A stretch of DNA of 64,000 bases from Mytilus trossulus (Eukaryota > Mollusca > Bivalvia > Mytilida > Mytilidae), in the NCBI RefSeq assembly GCF_036588685.1, contig NC_086381.1:47491431-47555430 (forward strand). The letters run 5' to 3'. This document shows, piece by piece, positions 46,102 to 58,960 of this stretch. The position numbers were made by a program, and so were the translations under genes. The notes beneath the pieces are model-generated. The model saw nothing but the letters and a program-made list of their open reading frames with translations, was not told the origin of the DNA and ran no database searches. Every line of letters starts with the position of its first letter. Position 1 is the first letter of the stretch.

Positions 46102-49100
46102 GTAAGTATAAAATATTTGATAGCGCTATTATTAAAGAAATAACCAAAAACAAATTGATGACCATTTGCCTTAATACTAATATAATTATATGACGGGGAC
46201 GAATATAAGACCCGTTCTAGTTCAGATGCTTATTGCATCAATTTTATAAATGATTATGTTCAGGTTTTATCATTTTTGTGATTGTTTTTGTATTTTCATT
46301 CTCATGTTATCATCTAGATCTTTTGGACGGAACTTGGAAAAACTGTTGAATGAATTGATTCATCATAGTCATAAATGTGATTGCATAAATAAGTTTGTAC
46401 GCTCGATAGTCTAAAAACTATGTGTATGACACGTTTCGAAAACAATTTGTAAACATGAATCTGATTTAAAATTTCGACAGTTTATAGCGCTTTTTAAAGT
46501 AAATGAATCTTGTACCTCATTTTCCAAAAACACTTTGATTACAATAGGTCAATGGAGAAACGTAATAAAAAAAGGTCACGCTCACAAATAGTGAGAATTG
46601 CAAGTAAAAAAATGTTTAGTTTTGTAACATTAAAGTGTTCAATGTTAAACACCCTTTATTTTTTTTTAAACGATCGTATGTAGAACATTTGTCTAATAAA
46701 AGTGCATTATACCATTTGTAATGAACTTTACAGGAAATGTGACTGGTGCCGTTTGGTACAAATCCCAATTTAGAGGAACCATCAATAATAATGACATCAA
46801 ATGGTCAGTAAAAGTCCGTTCAGTAACAGAGTGCTGCTACCAATGTACCTTTAATTCCAACTGCAGATCTTTCCAATATGACACTGAATCAGGAAAATGT
46901 ACCTTACTGTTTGCATTAGGTCAGACAGGTCCGTTTGTCAACAGCAATGATGTTGTGCATTATCGTAACTATTTAGGTAATATGATTAACATCTTAAAAC
47001 CATGAAACATTTCAGTTAGGTAATTATTACATGTGTTTTAATACCAATATTTTAAGCAATGTGTTTGTAAACAATCAGCCAAAATAAGTCAAATAGATGT
47101 TTAGATATTCTATATCTTTATCGGTTTATTTCATTTTCAACTATGTTTGTCACCGACAAGTTTTCACATCGAAAAACGGGTTTACATGTTTTACACCACC
47201 TAGAAGCATGTTGAAATTAAGGAAAGCAGAGTTCATTTCTGGTACTTTAATCAATACCCAAATAAAGACCAACGAATCAGAAAAAAAAACAAAGAATAAT
47301 TTGAATTCGACTAATACAATAAAATTTGAAATACAAGCAGGTATATTTTCAGCAACTGAAGCCTCTTGGTAGCTTGTAGACATAGATTTCGGGAAGTTAT
47401 GAGTACAAATCAAATACATACAACAGCAAACTGATGTGTATTTGCAAAACTCGCAACACTTAGAATAAAGGGCAAATACTCCTGGTATGATAACTGTGTC
47501 CAGCTGGTTGAATACAAAGTAAAATCACAAAAGTATGGAACTTCGAGGAAAGTCCCTAATCAAATGGCAAAATCAAAAGCCCAAACACATCAATCGAACG
47601 GATAGCAAATGCCATATTTCTGACTGTAGTGTACAAGCATTTACTTGTGCTCGTTTTGATCATTTTTGAAGACGGTGCAATGCTCTATAGTATTTATTTT
47701 AGTCATTCGTGCAGTGAATAGTTTTCGCAGAGACAACCATGCAAAATCGCATTATATTTATGATTACTGACGTAACCGTGTGTTTTTTTTATCACTGATA
47801 AATTTTCATATAGAGATCTGCTTTGGCATTATGTTTCTATCACAAACGAATTTGATGCAAAACTTTAATGTTAAGATCACCATCATAAGAGCTTTGTTTA
47901 ATCAAGATAATTAAATAAAAAAGTGACTAATCCGAACCACGTTTAATTATTTTTCTATTCATAGCGCTTTTTATCATGGTAGAAATAGAAACATACTTTT
48001 TGTTGCAATTTTCAAGGTCGACAAATGTAATTTGTAATCTTTTTGTTTTAAGCCATAACAAAATGTCCTTGATCTTAAGTATTATAGCCTTGATTTGTAG
48101 TTTAACATAATGTTTTTTTAAACAAAATTTCATTGTGTGATTGTTAGGGATTTGGAAAAAGTTCAACTCGTTAAAACCCATGGTGATGTTGCAACAGTTT
48201 AATTGTAAACAAATTTTTCTAGACTTGACAAAATTATTTTTGTAGAAATTGTAAATATAAAAAAAAACAGATTTTCTACGTATGCAATACAAGTATATCC
48301 ATTTCATCTTGCCGTATCTGTTATCATAATTATATGTATATTAAATACTATAAAATGTGTTGGCATGGATGGCTGTTGCAAAATAAAATGCAAAACTAAT
48401 AAGAGAATATGATTTTGTTATAGAAATATAAACCCTTCTTTAACCTTATTCGACTTGAGCGTTTAGCTTGATTTTTTACTTACGCCAATCCTAAATGTTA
48501 CATGCAAAACTTCAAAAAAAGAAAACCACTTTTCAATTCTTTAAATGCTCCGCTTCCGCCCGCAATCAGTGTATAACACTCACTTTTGAGATTACCGAAA
48601 AGGTACATATATATGTCAAAAATTTAGAAGTATCAAATTTATCACACAGATTTGTTTTTTTGTTTCGATAGCTCTATAGGTATTTGAATTAAAAAATAAA
48701 CATATGATCATGTTTTTTTAATTGTAGTTTGCCCCAAAGGATATTATCTTTTATCTGTTAGTAATGCATGCGTAGTTCTATATCCGGATTACATGCCATG
48801 GCATGATAGTTTGATTGCTTGCCAGAGTGAAGGTGCCGACTTTCCAATACTAGATACAGACACTCTGTTTAACGAGTTCCTAGATTATATTGACAACCAA
48901 GTTGTTTCACGTAAGTGTACTTGTAAATGTGTAATAAATAAAAGACCAATTGATTGTATACTCAAAACTATTTTTTTTTAAGAAATTACCTTACATTGAA
49001 AATAGCAAAAACATTTTTCTCAAATATTAATCAAATTATTCTCAAATATTTTTTTCAAAGAATAATATTTTTCTCAATAACTATATTCCTACTCGCAACA

Positions 49101-51451
49101 GATTAGAACAATACATACACACGTAAGGGTTCAAAACAAAAGATCGTGAAATATTTCCGTCACGAATAATAAGGTTTATATTTTGTTTTAATCAAAGAAT
49201 GTCAGATCATAAGGATAAGAGATCCAAAGGTGATCCATGTACAGTATAAAAAAATGTAATTTCTTTCTATTATTTTTAAGTCTCATAAATCAGTGATACA
49301 TACAGTTGGTAAAATTGTCTTTAAGTATGAATTTGTCATATTTTTAAATACTGTTATATTTATACTGCATGTTTGATTTTCCTATGATATGTTAATAATA
49401 CTCACATCCATGTCATGTTGTATATATTATTTAAACACATGAGGTCCTGCAATATATTTGTTGTGTGAATATGACGTCAACTTTTAATTATTAATTTGAA
49501 TATCCTTGATGGAACCTCCGCTTTTCTTCTAAGCGTAATCTTATTTTATATATCTGATTCATGTTCAAAGACTCTTATCATTTATTTCTATTGGTCAAAG
49601 TGTACGATTGGTCCAATTATTATTTCCTACACCGAAATAGTTGCACCTATTTTGGTTAAAGATATAATTACACATTGGTTAACTTGTCCTTTCGGAACAA
49701 ATGAGATTATCCCCAGTGTTTTGCGGGTTTTGGTTGCTTAGTATTCAGTTTCTATGTTGTGTATTGTGTACTATTATTTGTCTGTTTGCCTTTTCAATTT
49801 TAGCAATGGCGTTATTAGTGTAATTCTGATCTATGAGTTTGAGCGTCTCTCTGGTATCTTTTGCCTCTCTTTGAGTAAAATAAGGACGGAAAGGTATTTC
49901 CGACAATGGAAACGGGGTCGTCTGTGTAACAGATATCCCAAACAAATCTTCTGATAGGAGCTCTTCAATGTAATTACTTGAACCTCTTGGTTCAATAGCT
50001 TCCTTATATGCAAACAAAAAAACATTAAGGAAATCATGATAGAAATATCCAGCGATGAAATGTTGTATCAAATGAAACTTTTTTGCATTATTAGTTGGCG
50101 ATAATTGGATGATAGAAATCAAAACATGCAACTGTGCAATTAAACGTTGCAACGATCAACTATTTCATGAATATCGTGTTCATTGAGTTGAAGCTTGTTT
50201 TCACGTGTAACTGTATTGTAGTGAACTGCGTGTATTCGTTCTTACGAAGATCTTTTAAAATCACATTAAAAGAATTATAACAATTTAAATTGTACCGTAG
50301 TAATTTACTACATTGGACAGGTTTTTGATTCAGGCAAAATTATGATGAACCCTGTCTTAAATATTAGACAATTTACCGGATTTGATATCATGAGCAATAC
50401 GACGGGTGCCACATGTGGAGTAGGATCTGCTTACTCTTTCGGAGCATCTGAGATCACCCCTAGTTTTTGGTGGGGTTCGTGTTGCTTATTCTGTAGTTTT
50501 CTATGTTGTGTCATGTGACTATTGTTCGTCTGATTGTCTTTTTCAATTGTAGCCATGGCGTTGTCAGTATATTTTCGATTTATGACTTTGACTGTCTCTC
50601 TGGTATCTTTTTGATTTGAGTCAAAATTCCGTGTTGAAGATCGTACTTTGACCTCCTAGTATAATTATGGTATACTTTTATAAATTGTGACTTGGGTGAA
50701 GAGTTGTTTGCTTGGCACTAATACCACATCTTCTTATATCTAACACTTTGAATAGAATGATTTATATCTCGCAGATATATTGTCTTAAAAGTTGTCTTGT
50801 GTTAAGGTAAATTGTTAAGTTTGAGCCAAGTTGCAGCCTAGCACCATTTGATACATATTTCGGAACTCGTTTCATGAATATGAACTTCACAATGTAGTCA
50901 TAGTTAGCACATAAATAATCATAATACAAACGTTTGACATGATTGAAACCAAGAAAACCTTAAGAATATAAAACAAAACGTACTAACAAAGAAAATATGT
51001 TCCGGTTGACAGTAAGGACTTTATTTTCAATTCTTCTTCTAAACACATTTATACTTCGTTACATTGTATTTGAAATCAAGTTTAATTTTATTCATATGTA
51101 TAATAATCCCCATTCCATGGACTTCAAAGTATAATTGTCTTTGATATATATACTTTAAATGCCATAAGTCATGTTACAACTAGCCTTTATTAACAAATAT
51201 TACTTTATTATCTTACAGCCGACAGCGTTGCAGTTAATGGTAGACTAATTAATAATATAGGTTATTGGGGCAATGGTGATGTTATTGACGTTTCGAGATT
51301 TTGTGCTTTCCAACCAGACGAAATAGGCAACCCAGACATATGTCTATTTATAGCTCATTCGAACGAAACCTGGTGTGGTTCACCTGTTAACAGACTTGAT
51401 GACTCTAAATGTGTGTATGATACATTACGAATGTGTATGATCAAGTTATAA
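46050..51451 (+). CDS. Gene C: secreted PAN-CTLD protein, 4 exons
   Basis: Exons 46050-46101, 46734-46976, 48728-48910 and 51219-51451, joined in phase 1, total 711 nt and 236 aa. The plan is that of gene B: signal peptide (1 to about 18), PAN/Apple (about 18-98), CTLD (about 99-236). The CTLD has WGNGD, QPD at residues 191-193 and LDD in the WND position. Introns 2 and 3 are larger than in gene B and hold dispersed repeats, including pieces shared with intergenic DNA. B and C look like a tandem duplicate pair that arose after their split from gene A. The function is inferred only from the domains. Confidence 0.88.
46102..46733. other. Gene C intron 1
   Basis: 632 bases without recognised features. 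Confidence 0.6.
46734..46976 (+). CDS. Gene C exon 2, PAN/Apple domain
   Basis: 243-nt phase 1-1 exon after TTTACAG. It contains AVWYKSQFRG, SVTECCYQCTFNSNCRSFQY and KCTLLFA. The donor GTAATA is weak, as in gene B exon 2. Confidence 0.88.
46977..48727. other. Gene C intron 2
   Basis: 1.75 kb between PAN and CTLD exons with an R5 copy at 47515-47660. No EGF exon is present. Confidence 0.6.
48728..48910 (+). CDS. Gene C exon 3, N-terminal half of the CTLD
   Basis: 183-nt phase 1-1 exon after ATTGTAG and before GTAAGT. It encodes CPKGYYLLSVSNACVVL, PWHDSLIACQSEGADFPIL and DTDTLFNEF. Confidence 0.9.
48911..51218. other. Gene C intron 3, within the CTLD
   Basis: 2.3 kb with R6 fragments at 49680-49880 and 50395-50625. 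A 135-codon open frame on the - strand (49745-50152) is partly repeat-derived and is treated as a finding, not a gene. Confidence 0.6.
50395..50740 (+). repeat. Dispersed repeat R6 in gene C intron 3
   Basis: Shares ACGGGTGCCACATGTGGAGT and GCCATGGCGTTGTCAGTATA with 33805-34030. A fragment resembling R2 follows to about 50740. Confidence 0.8.
51219..51451 (+). CDS. Gene C exon 4, C-terminal half of the CTLD and stop
   Basis: Acceptor CTTACAG. It encodes SVAVNGRLINNIGYWGNGD, FCAFQPD (51311-51319 for QPD), DICLFI, ETWCGSPVNRLDDSKC and LRMCMIKL, then TAA at 51449-51451. Confidence 0.9.
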
Positions 51452-51635
51452 GAGGATTAACAACAAATAGACAATTTGATGTCTTTATCAAAGTGAAATG
51501 TATATTTTGTATTTCTGCTTTCTTTCCCCAATTAAATATCACACATTATCATTAAGTTAAATAAGCGCAAAACAATTAAAGGCTAAAATGTCTAAACTGT
51601 ACAGAAATTTATTTATTCCAGTCTGCTGTTCCTTT

Positions 51636-51641
51636 AATAAA
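51636..51641 (+). promoter_or_regulatory. Candidate polyadenylation signal of gene C
   Basis: AATAAA inside a short AATAAAATAAATAAATAA run about 185 bases after the stop codon. Position only. Confidence 0.4.
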
Positions 51642-51863
51642 ATAAATAAATAACAACTAATCAAAATATATGAATTTTTGTGCAATTATAACATATAAGT
51701 TTAAAAAGTCATTTGAGCTTTAACTCAAGACATACATTATTAAAAAACGTATATGTAACAATACCATTTTTGAAAAAATCGTTCCATTATGCAACCAATT
51801 AGTTTACAAGGCAATGCAGACATAACAGATTTCTAATTTACATATACATGTAAGGCCAACTTA

Positions 51864-52055
51864 TAGTCCAGTCGATTTGTGCAGTTTTTTGACAAAATTG
51901 CTCAGATTGTGGTAAAAGCATGAAATTTAGAATACAGGAAGTATATGTCATGGACAACATTTTAAGCTATGGACCCACTCTGAAAGTCAAAATTTGCGGA
52001 AGAGGCGGCCATTTTAAAATGGCGGCCGTTTGATCTCTATAGATTAATAAACAAA
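51864..52055 (+). repeat. Left terminal inverted repeat of the 4-kb element
   Basis: Matches the reverse complement of about 55650-55839 with scattered changes and small gaps. Confidence 0.8.
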
Positions 52056-55000
52056 ATTCTAAAAAAAATATTAGAGAAGATATTGACATGAAACCTGGGT
52101 AATATAATAACAGTGCTGATTCCAATTGTCTTGTTGAACAAAGTTTTTGAAAATATTACCCATAGTGAATGGCGGCCATCTTGAAAAATCTTTGTTTTTT
52201 AAGCCAAAAAAAGTAGTCATTATTCGATGAAAATTAAAAAAAAAACCAATGTCGAAGATATACAAATGTATTTCTTTGAGCTATATAAACAGGACGAAAA
52301 GCGAGCCTATGAACCCCCCTCCCCGAGTTTTTCTTCTGTTTCGTAGAGGGTACAAATTACTTTATATTTTCCGACAATGTACATGTCTCTAATGTTCAAA
52401 AGTAATCGACATAGTTAAAACGCGACCACAAAGAATATCATAAAATGAACTATAACATGTATAACTCTAAAAGCAATATTCCTGCCACCGCTTGTTCAAC
52501 ATAGAATAACAGGAGAATTTTATTTTACAAGTATAAATAAAGCAAAAAAAATATTTGTATGACTGTCATTTATAATAGTTGGCTGCTTACAGGAAAATTC
52601 GTTTTGTTGATATTGTTCATTTGAAACAACTTTCAAAAACCTTGATTGCAGACATAATGAATTTCATATCATACAAGTAATTAATGTTATAGGAAGACCA
52701 ACTGTTCAAATGTTCTCAATTATATTTAACAAAAAATGAAATGTGCATGATGTGTCAAACCTCCTCACTCTGTCTATCATGTTCTATCACATTGTCCTCC
52801 ACATTTACATACGTAATACTGCCTTTACACATTTGCATTTCCTTAGTAACCGTGTTCACTTTTACTTATCAGTTAAGCGCTTGCTGCAAGAAGTTATTAT
52901 AAAGTCATATGGTATATTCATCCCAGATGACAAGGACTGTCATCTGAGGACTTCATATGTATTGATTTTTTGGTAGCCATTTTGAATAATGGCCATTTTG
53001 AAAACATGAATTTCCAATATAACATTATTCGCTAATCTTATTTATTCACTGATTGCATTCACACTTTTTTTCTACTAATATGCATTAGATATTTATAAAA
53101 TGGTCAGATAAGGCATGCACATGTTTACACAATAAAGATATCAGTATAAGAATTTCTAACTGTTACCTACACGTTTGCCTAAGTAACTTTGTAAAACAGA
53201 AATTACGAATGTAATATTATTTATGACTGAACGTTGTTGTTGGAAAATATCAAAATTATAGATTTCCAAAACACTGGAGCTAGATATCAGAAGAAAATAA
53301 TGAGCGTTTAGAGTAGAAGGAATGTGTGAAACGGCAAGAGAGGACATGCGAGGGTTTGCATGCAATGGCAAGCAGATCCAAACAGAACAGACATAGACAT
53401 TTGAGCTGGCAATCACTCCTTTTGATGCAGGCATACAACAATGTTGGGTCTTGAATTTGTTTTTCTTCCGCTCAATTTGAAACAGTTGAATGAGGGTTAT
53501 GGAACTGCAGAAGCACTCAAGACGGCACACATCCTGTCAAACAAATTTTCAGACCTCAAAATATTTCATCAGTAAAAGGGAAAACATTCTTCTGATGTTG
53601 GAGATAAATTGCCAGTTGAAAGAAAACAAGAAGTAACTAGACACTGTTAAGTGATACTGAATCAACACAAACAATGACTGCAATGTATTTTTTCTGTGGT
53701 GATGTATCTGAAGATTTCCATGATACTTCGAAATTTAAAAATCGACAAAAATGGGACATGACTGTGCAACTGTACTACAAGACATATTTCCTTAGCCAAA
53801 GAAAGAGCTGGAGATTTCAAAGCACCAGTATCCTGCTTAATGATTGATAAAACTTGACATAGCAAATAGGCAGAATAAAAGACATAGAAAGAAAGCCAAG
53901 AATCTTTTATCCTTGGAGTTGTGCTTTTCAAAAATATATAAAATAGATTGACGACACACCGTCTGGCAGAGGTATTGTACCAATCTCCAAGCTTGCAGAT
54001 CACGCTAAATTGTACAATAAACGCCTGGAACAACTTGTAGTTATCATGGAAGGAAGGACTGATGTAACGCATCTAACAAAATAGGAATGTAACTAACAAA
54101 GGATGGCCAACCATCGAGACACAATCCTGTAATATCGATGAGTGGAAGACAACACTCACCATTTCTCAGCTATAATAGTTCAATTGTGCAACTCGTCATT
54201 GAAGAGATGCAACTGCAACTGATGAGTCCTCCAATAGAGAGTAAGATGTCTCAAAGATTGAGGAACGGAATCATTTTGAAAGCCTACAATGAATGTCACT
54301 GTAAACCTTTCTATAGTAGCAAGCCTAACCCTTCAAACTATTCTAGTTACTTTGACTATGAAGAGGCATTCCCCATCACGACTTAAACATTTTGTAAAAG
54401 ACATGGCCTGTTTCAGATTTTCCCCGACATACTCATTGAGAATCCAGAGAAAGACGCAACCTTTCATGTGTGCTTGCATATCATCTATTGTAGCTAGTAT
54501 TCAATTTTTCATAAATGTTGTATTAATCATTCCATCCATGACAACTAGTGTTTACTAAGGACGTTACTGTGCCATATTTCCATATCATCAATTTCAAATA
54601 TTAAAACAATATCTGTTCCAGACTGTGAGCCATCACTGTTTTCTATTATTTTGGCAACCCCTATTGCAATGGATAACATATTTTTGTTATTCTTTCTGTG
54701 TCTCGAATTCTGTCTTATTGACTTGTTGTGCAGTTTTAACACACATTTAGCATGAGATCGGCTCCTGAAATATTAATCTTCAGCACTGTATCTGGCTCAA
54801 AGAACAATGGTTAGTAGTTCAAGTGACAGTCACATACTCTATTGTCAATCACAATTGTTGATGCTTCATGATAATAGTCAGATACATCATCACAAAGAAA
54901 TAAAGAAATATCTGCAATCATTGTTCTTGTTGATTCATCACCACTGTGGCTGGTTATTCTACTTGGTTTTTTAATCCTTGACTCATTTTGTTTTTTCTGA

Positions 55001-55649
55001 CTATATATATTAAGATTTGCTTTGACAGGATTAGTACCTTTTGCCTTGTGATTCTCCCATTGTATGGCCTTCATCATCGTTGAACAGTTGTATGCTTACA
55101 AAAAATGACTGATTACAAGCTCAAATGTCTATGTCTGCTCTTTTTGTATTTGCTTGGCATTGTAAATCATCACGTGCCCTCTCTTCCCGATGCGGAATTC
55201 TTTATTCATTTATTAGATTTGTTCAACTCTAGTGATTTTGATACCTACGTATTTTTTCCTGTTCAACATACAATGCTCATATTTTATATACGGATTTTTT
55301 TAATGGTCAAAAATTACCTAAGCCCTACATACTAAACTCCAATTAAAAGAATTTACGTATTTCTTTAAATACAGTTATTTGTTAACATAAGCATACCTTA
55401 TTTGAGCACTTGGTGAATATATCTTATATGAAAAGCAACAGTCGTTAATAAATGATTAGCAAAACTAGTTGTAAATGCATATAAAACTTAGTATTAAATT
55501 AAATTCAAAAAACAATTTAGGACAGCGAATAATAATATATTGCAAATTTACGTTTCCAAAATGGCCACTAAATACTTCAATAGTCCCCAGTTTATATTCT
55601 TTGTCATAAGAAACACGAAAGTTTATCAAAATTAGTTAAGTAACAGATT

Positions 55650-55839
55650 TGTCATATTTTTTAAATAATTTTTATTGACTTTTTGGACATGATTTCAAAA
55701 TGGCTGCCCAGAGCCGCCATTTTGATTTTCTGAATTGGGTCCATAGCTATAAATGTTAGTTATGACCCCAACTAACACTCTGCAAAGTTTGATGCTTTTA
55801 CCACCTTCTGAGCAATTGTTTCACATTTCGACTGGACTA
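55650..55839 (-). repeat. Right terminal inverted repeat of the 4-kb element
   Basis: Contains ATTGGGTCCATAGCT, TGATGCTTTTACCACCTTCT and the end TTTCGACTGGACTA, mirroring the left end. Confidence 0.8.
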
Positions 55840-58221
55840 TTATACTAGTTAACAAAAGAAACGATACACGACTATTTTTCAAATAAAAGATGAAGTTTTC
55901 CGTTTATATAATATACTAATATTGAAGGTAGAGATAATTAATGACCAGTATGTGTAAATTGATATTAAAAAAAACCATTATCAATCATAAAACTAATCCG
56001 AGAGGTTCCAAATTTACAGTGTGTTGTTTTCATATCTAAAACATTGATTTGAGACGAAAACAATTTTTAACTTTATTTTTGTCATTTTTTTAAATTAAAA
56101 AAAAAAGAAATTCCCCAAAATTTTAATAACAATATTTCAATACATTAGTTACAACATGAAAATGACTTGATTAGCATATTGAATATTTTAAAACAAACTT
56201 TAAAATTCATTTCGGTACTTAGAAAATTGTGTGTCGACTTTGTTTCCAATTTTCTGCAAAAAATATTTGCACTCTATGATCGTTTACACGGAATTTAGTT
56301 ACTTTCCGAAAGGTTTTGATTTTCATTATCATATGTTAAATAGAGAATGGAAATGGGGAATGTGTCAAAGAGACAACAACCCGACCATATAAAAAACAAC
56401 AGCAGAAAGTCACCAACAGGTACATGTGCATACATTGCAAATAAAAGCTTTTGAAGAAACTAGTGTATCTCATTTTGTTTTAGTCTTAACACTTTTTGAT
56501 CAATTGTATTCTAAAGTCGTGTATTGTTTCTTTTGTTGACTAGTATATATAATAAAAATAATGTAAAATAAGTGACTCGGAATTTTGTACTATGTATTAG
56601 CTCAGTGGATATCTAAGCTCTAAGGATATCACTATATTGGTTTTTTTCTAAATCACTAGCGATATGGGTTTACAATATATCAAAATGTAATAAAAAAAAC
56701 CAGTTAAAGATGTAGTAAGAATATTTAAAAGATTGGATAGTTCGTCTGCAGAGTTTATCACTTAGAGGGAGTCTACGTTGGTATCTTGTTTCAGCAGCTA
56801 CAATCCGGTGTAACAAGTTGTTATTAATGTCAGGTCAAGACTATACTGTAGATTCGTTGAAATTCGTTGGATATCAATTGTCGTGAATTTCATGGGAATA
56901 AGGGAACGAATTTGAATATTAAATGAAGTGCAAATTTTCTAAAGCAATGTATGCAGACGGTCAAAACCACGAAAATAAATATACACGAGTATGCAAGTTT
57001 TCCTTAAACCATGAATATATTACCCACGTAAATAAATGAATCCACATTATTACTATCTGTGTTCTCTTAATATGATCTTGAGAACTGTTTCCACGATAAC
57101 GATAATAGTGTGCTTTACATTGTATTGTTAACATCTATATAGTTAGATAAGAATAAAACTTATAGCCAGTCTGATTTATGAATTTCAAGGAAATTGGTAT
57201 TTGCCCAGCCGATAAATCATGTACTGTGGATTCATTACTATTCGTTGGATACCAATTGCTTTCTTACTGACTTCAGTTAGCTTTTTTGTTTTTACTCTTT
57301 AAAAACAAATTATGTTAGCATAGTTAATTATAATGTTTAAGGAAATATAAAAGAAATGTAGAATAATTAACAAGTTCAGCTAATTTTTAAGATCAAAATT
57401 TATTTTTATAATGACATGCATATTTTAAACCTTTTGTTTGGATAACCACCCTAATTACAGATTATTTAACTGCCACTGGAGTACAATTTATAACCTGGGG
57501 CTAAATACTATAAATTTCCTTCTTAATTAGTCATAAGATAATTGAAATAAAAACAAGCTATGTTTGTTATTGATTAGAAGACTTTGATCATCTTATTAGG
57601 TAAGGCAAGAATGTTGTTAAGATTTGTTGACTTCTCCAATCAAATTATATACAAAATATATTTATAGTATCAACAGGATACATGTATCTATTTCTAAAAA
57701 GAATTGCAATGCATTGCCATTGGTTCATTAATGTTAAAACGATTTGTTATTCTTTTTTAATTCAATTTATATACATGTATATCATAACATTTAAGAAATC
57801 AACTGATTATCTATTCTAAGCTTTAATTTCAACTCTGATTGAAAATGATGTTTTCAGGAAATATAATACAAATAAACTTACTACTTTAAAAAATGTAGTA
57901 CAGAACTTAACGAAAGACAGACAAATTTCTTTATTTAAGATCTATTTTATTATTTCAAATCTATTTTATTATTCTAATATTAAAGCTCTTGAATTATTGA
58001 CAAGCACATACATCTATTTGTTTTAAAAAGCTAGATGTAAAGTAAATTTAGGTAGGGGATCTGGTTGCTCATAATGCAGCTTGAGACAATAGTTAGAAAT
58101 AAGACAGTTGCTTAACTCTCAAGTATTGTTGATGCATACTATTTTATCATATTTTTACATACATTTTTACATACATATTTTCCTCTTAAATAGGTTATTT
58201 TTCATCAAACTAAAAAAATAA

Positions 58222-58395
58222 AGTAATCAAAATGTAATCGAAAAGTACTTGATGATTACATCCAATTATTTGCTGTAATCGATTAAATTACGATTACATG
58301 TAATCGAAAATGTCTTCGATTACAGATTACTGTCGATTACTTGAAAAAATATAATCAATTACAATCGATTACGAATACAGATTACGATTACCCCA
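58222..58395. repeat. TAATCGATTA-rich degenerate palindromic repeat
   Basis: Dense imperfect copies of GTAATCGATTAC, GATTACGATTAC and TACATGTAATCG in both orientations over about 170 bases. Confidence 0.75.
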
Positions 58396-58794
58396 TCCCT
58401 GATTGTTGTACATCAAAGTCATAAAGCAATTTTAGTTTTGAGAAGCATTTAAAATAATATGCTAAAAAATGTTCTGCAAACAATTGGTGCAAATATCCCT
58501 TCCAAGAGTGAAACAACACTAACTTTGTTTTCTTAACTTCATTGTAGTGAATTTACTCAACCTGACATTATACATACATCTTATGATCTTATTCTGATCT
58601 GGCTAATATTATTTAATAGAGCCTTAATTTGCAATGGCATATACTTGGTGATTAATAGGGCACAACTGTGTATGCGTACTTATAATTTGATCTACGCCCT
58701 ACTTTTTGTGTTTTATTTGATTACCGTTTAATGTCTCGTCGCCTTATATTTTTTGGCATTTAATGAGTTCTTTTGGTAAAAAGACAACAGACAA

Positions 58795-58960
58795 TAAAAT
58801 GTCAAATTACAAAAATACTGAACTCCGAGGAAAATTCAAAAAAGAAAGTCCCTTATCGAACGAATGGATACCAACTGTCATATTCCTAACTTGATACAGA
58901 CATTTTCTTATGTAGAAAATAGTGGATTCAACAATTCAAACACATCAGTCGGAAATATCT
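58795..58960 (+). repeat. Dispersed repeat R5
   Basis: Good copy with CTGAACTCCGAGGAAAATTC, AGAAAGTCCCTTATCG and the trailing TGTAGAAAATAGTGGATTC. Confidence 0.8.

Larger units (their letters stand above)
51864..55839. mobile_element. 4-kb DNA element with long terminal inverted repeats
   Basis: Left end TAGTCCAGTCGATTTGTG at 51864 and right end CGACTGGACTA to 55839 are inverted copies that extend inward about 190 bases: TGGTAAAAGCAT, AGCTATGGACCCA and a CCATTTTGAAAT-type block all match in order. TTA flanks both sides (51861-51863 and 55840-55842), a candidate 3-bp target duplication. Variants of ATGGCGGCCATTTTGAAA recur inside at about 52010, 52170, 52975-53005 and 55560. Short open frames inside (for example 53156-53530, 53662-54072 and 54811-55077, all on -) resemble no transposase I recognise, so it is non-autonomous, decayed or of an unfamiliar superfamily. 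Confidence 0.8.

Noticed and set aside
47927..48307. 126-codon open frame on - in gene C intron 2
   Set aside because: Lys/Ile/Asn-rich composition expected from AT-rich DNA, no recognisable motif, no splice or repeat support.
53156..55077. Transposase genes within the 4-kb element
   Set aside because: Open frames are short, on either strand, and show no catalytic or zinc-binding pattern I can name; only the ends support the element.
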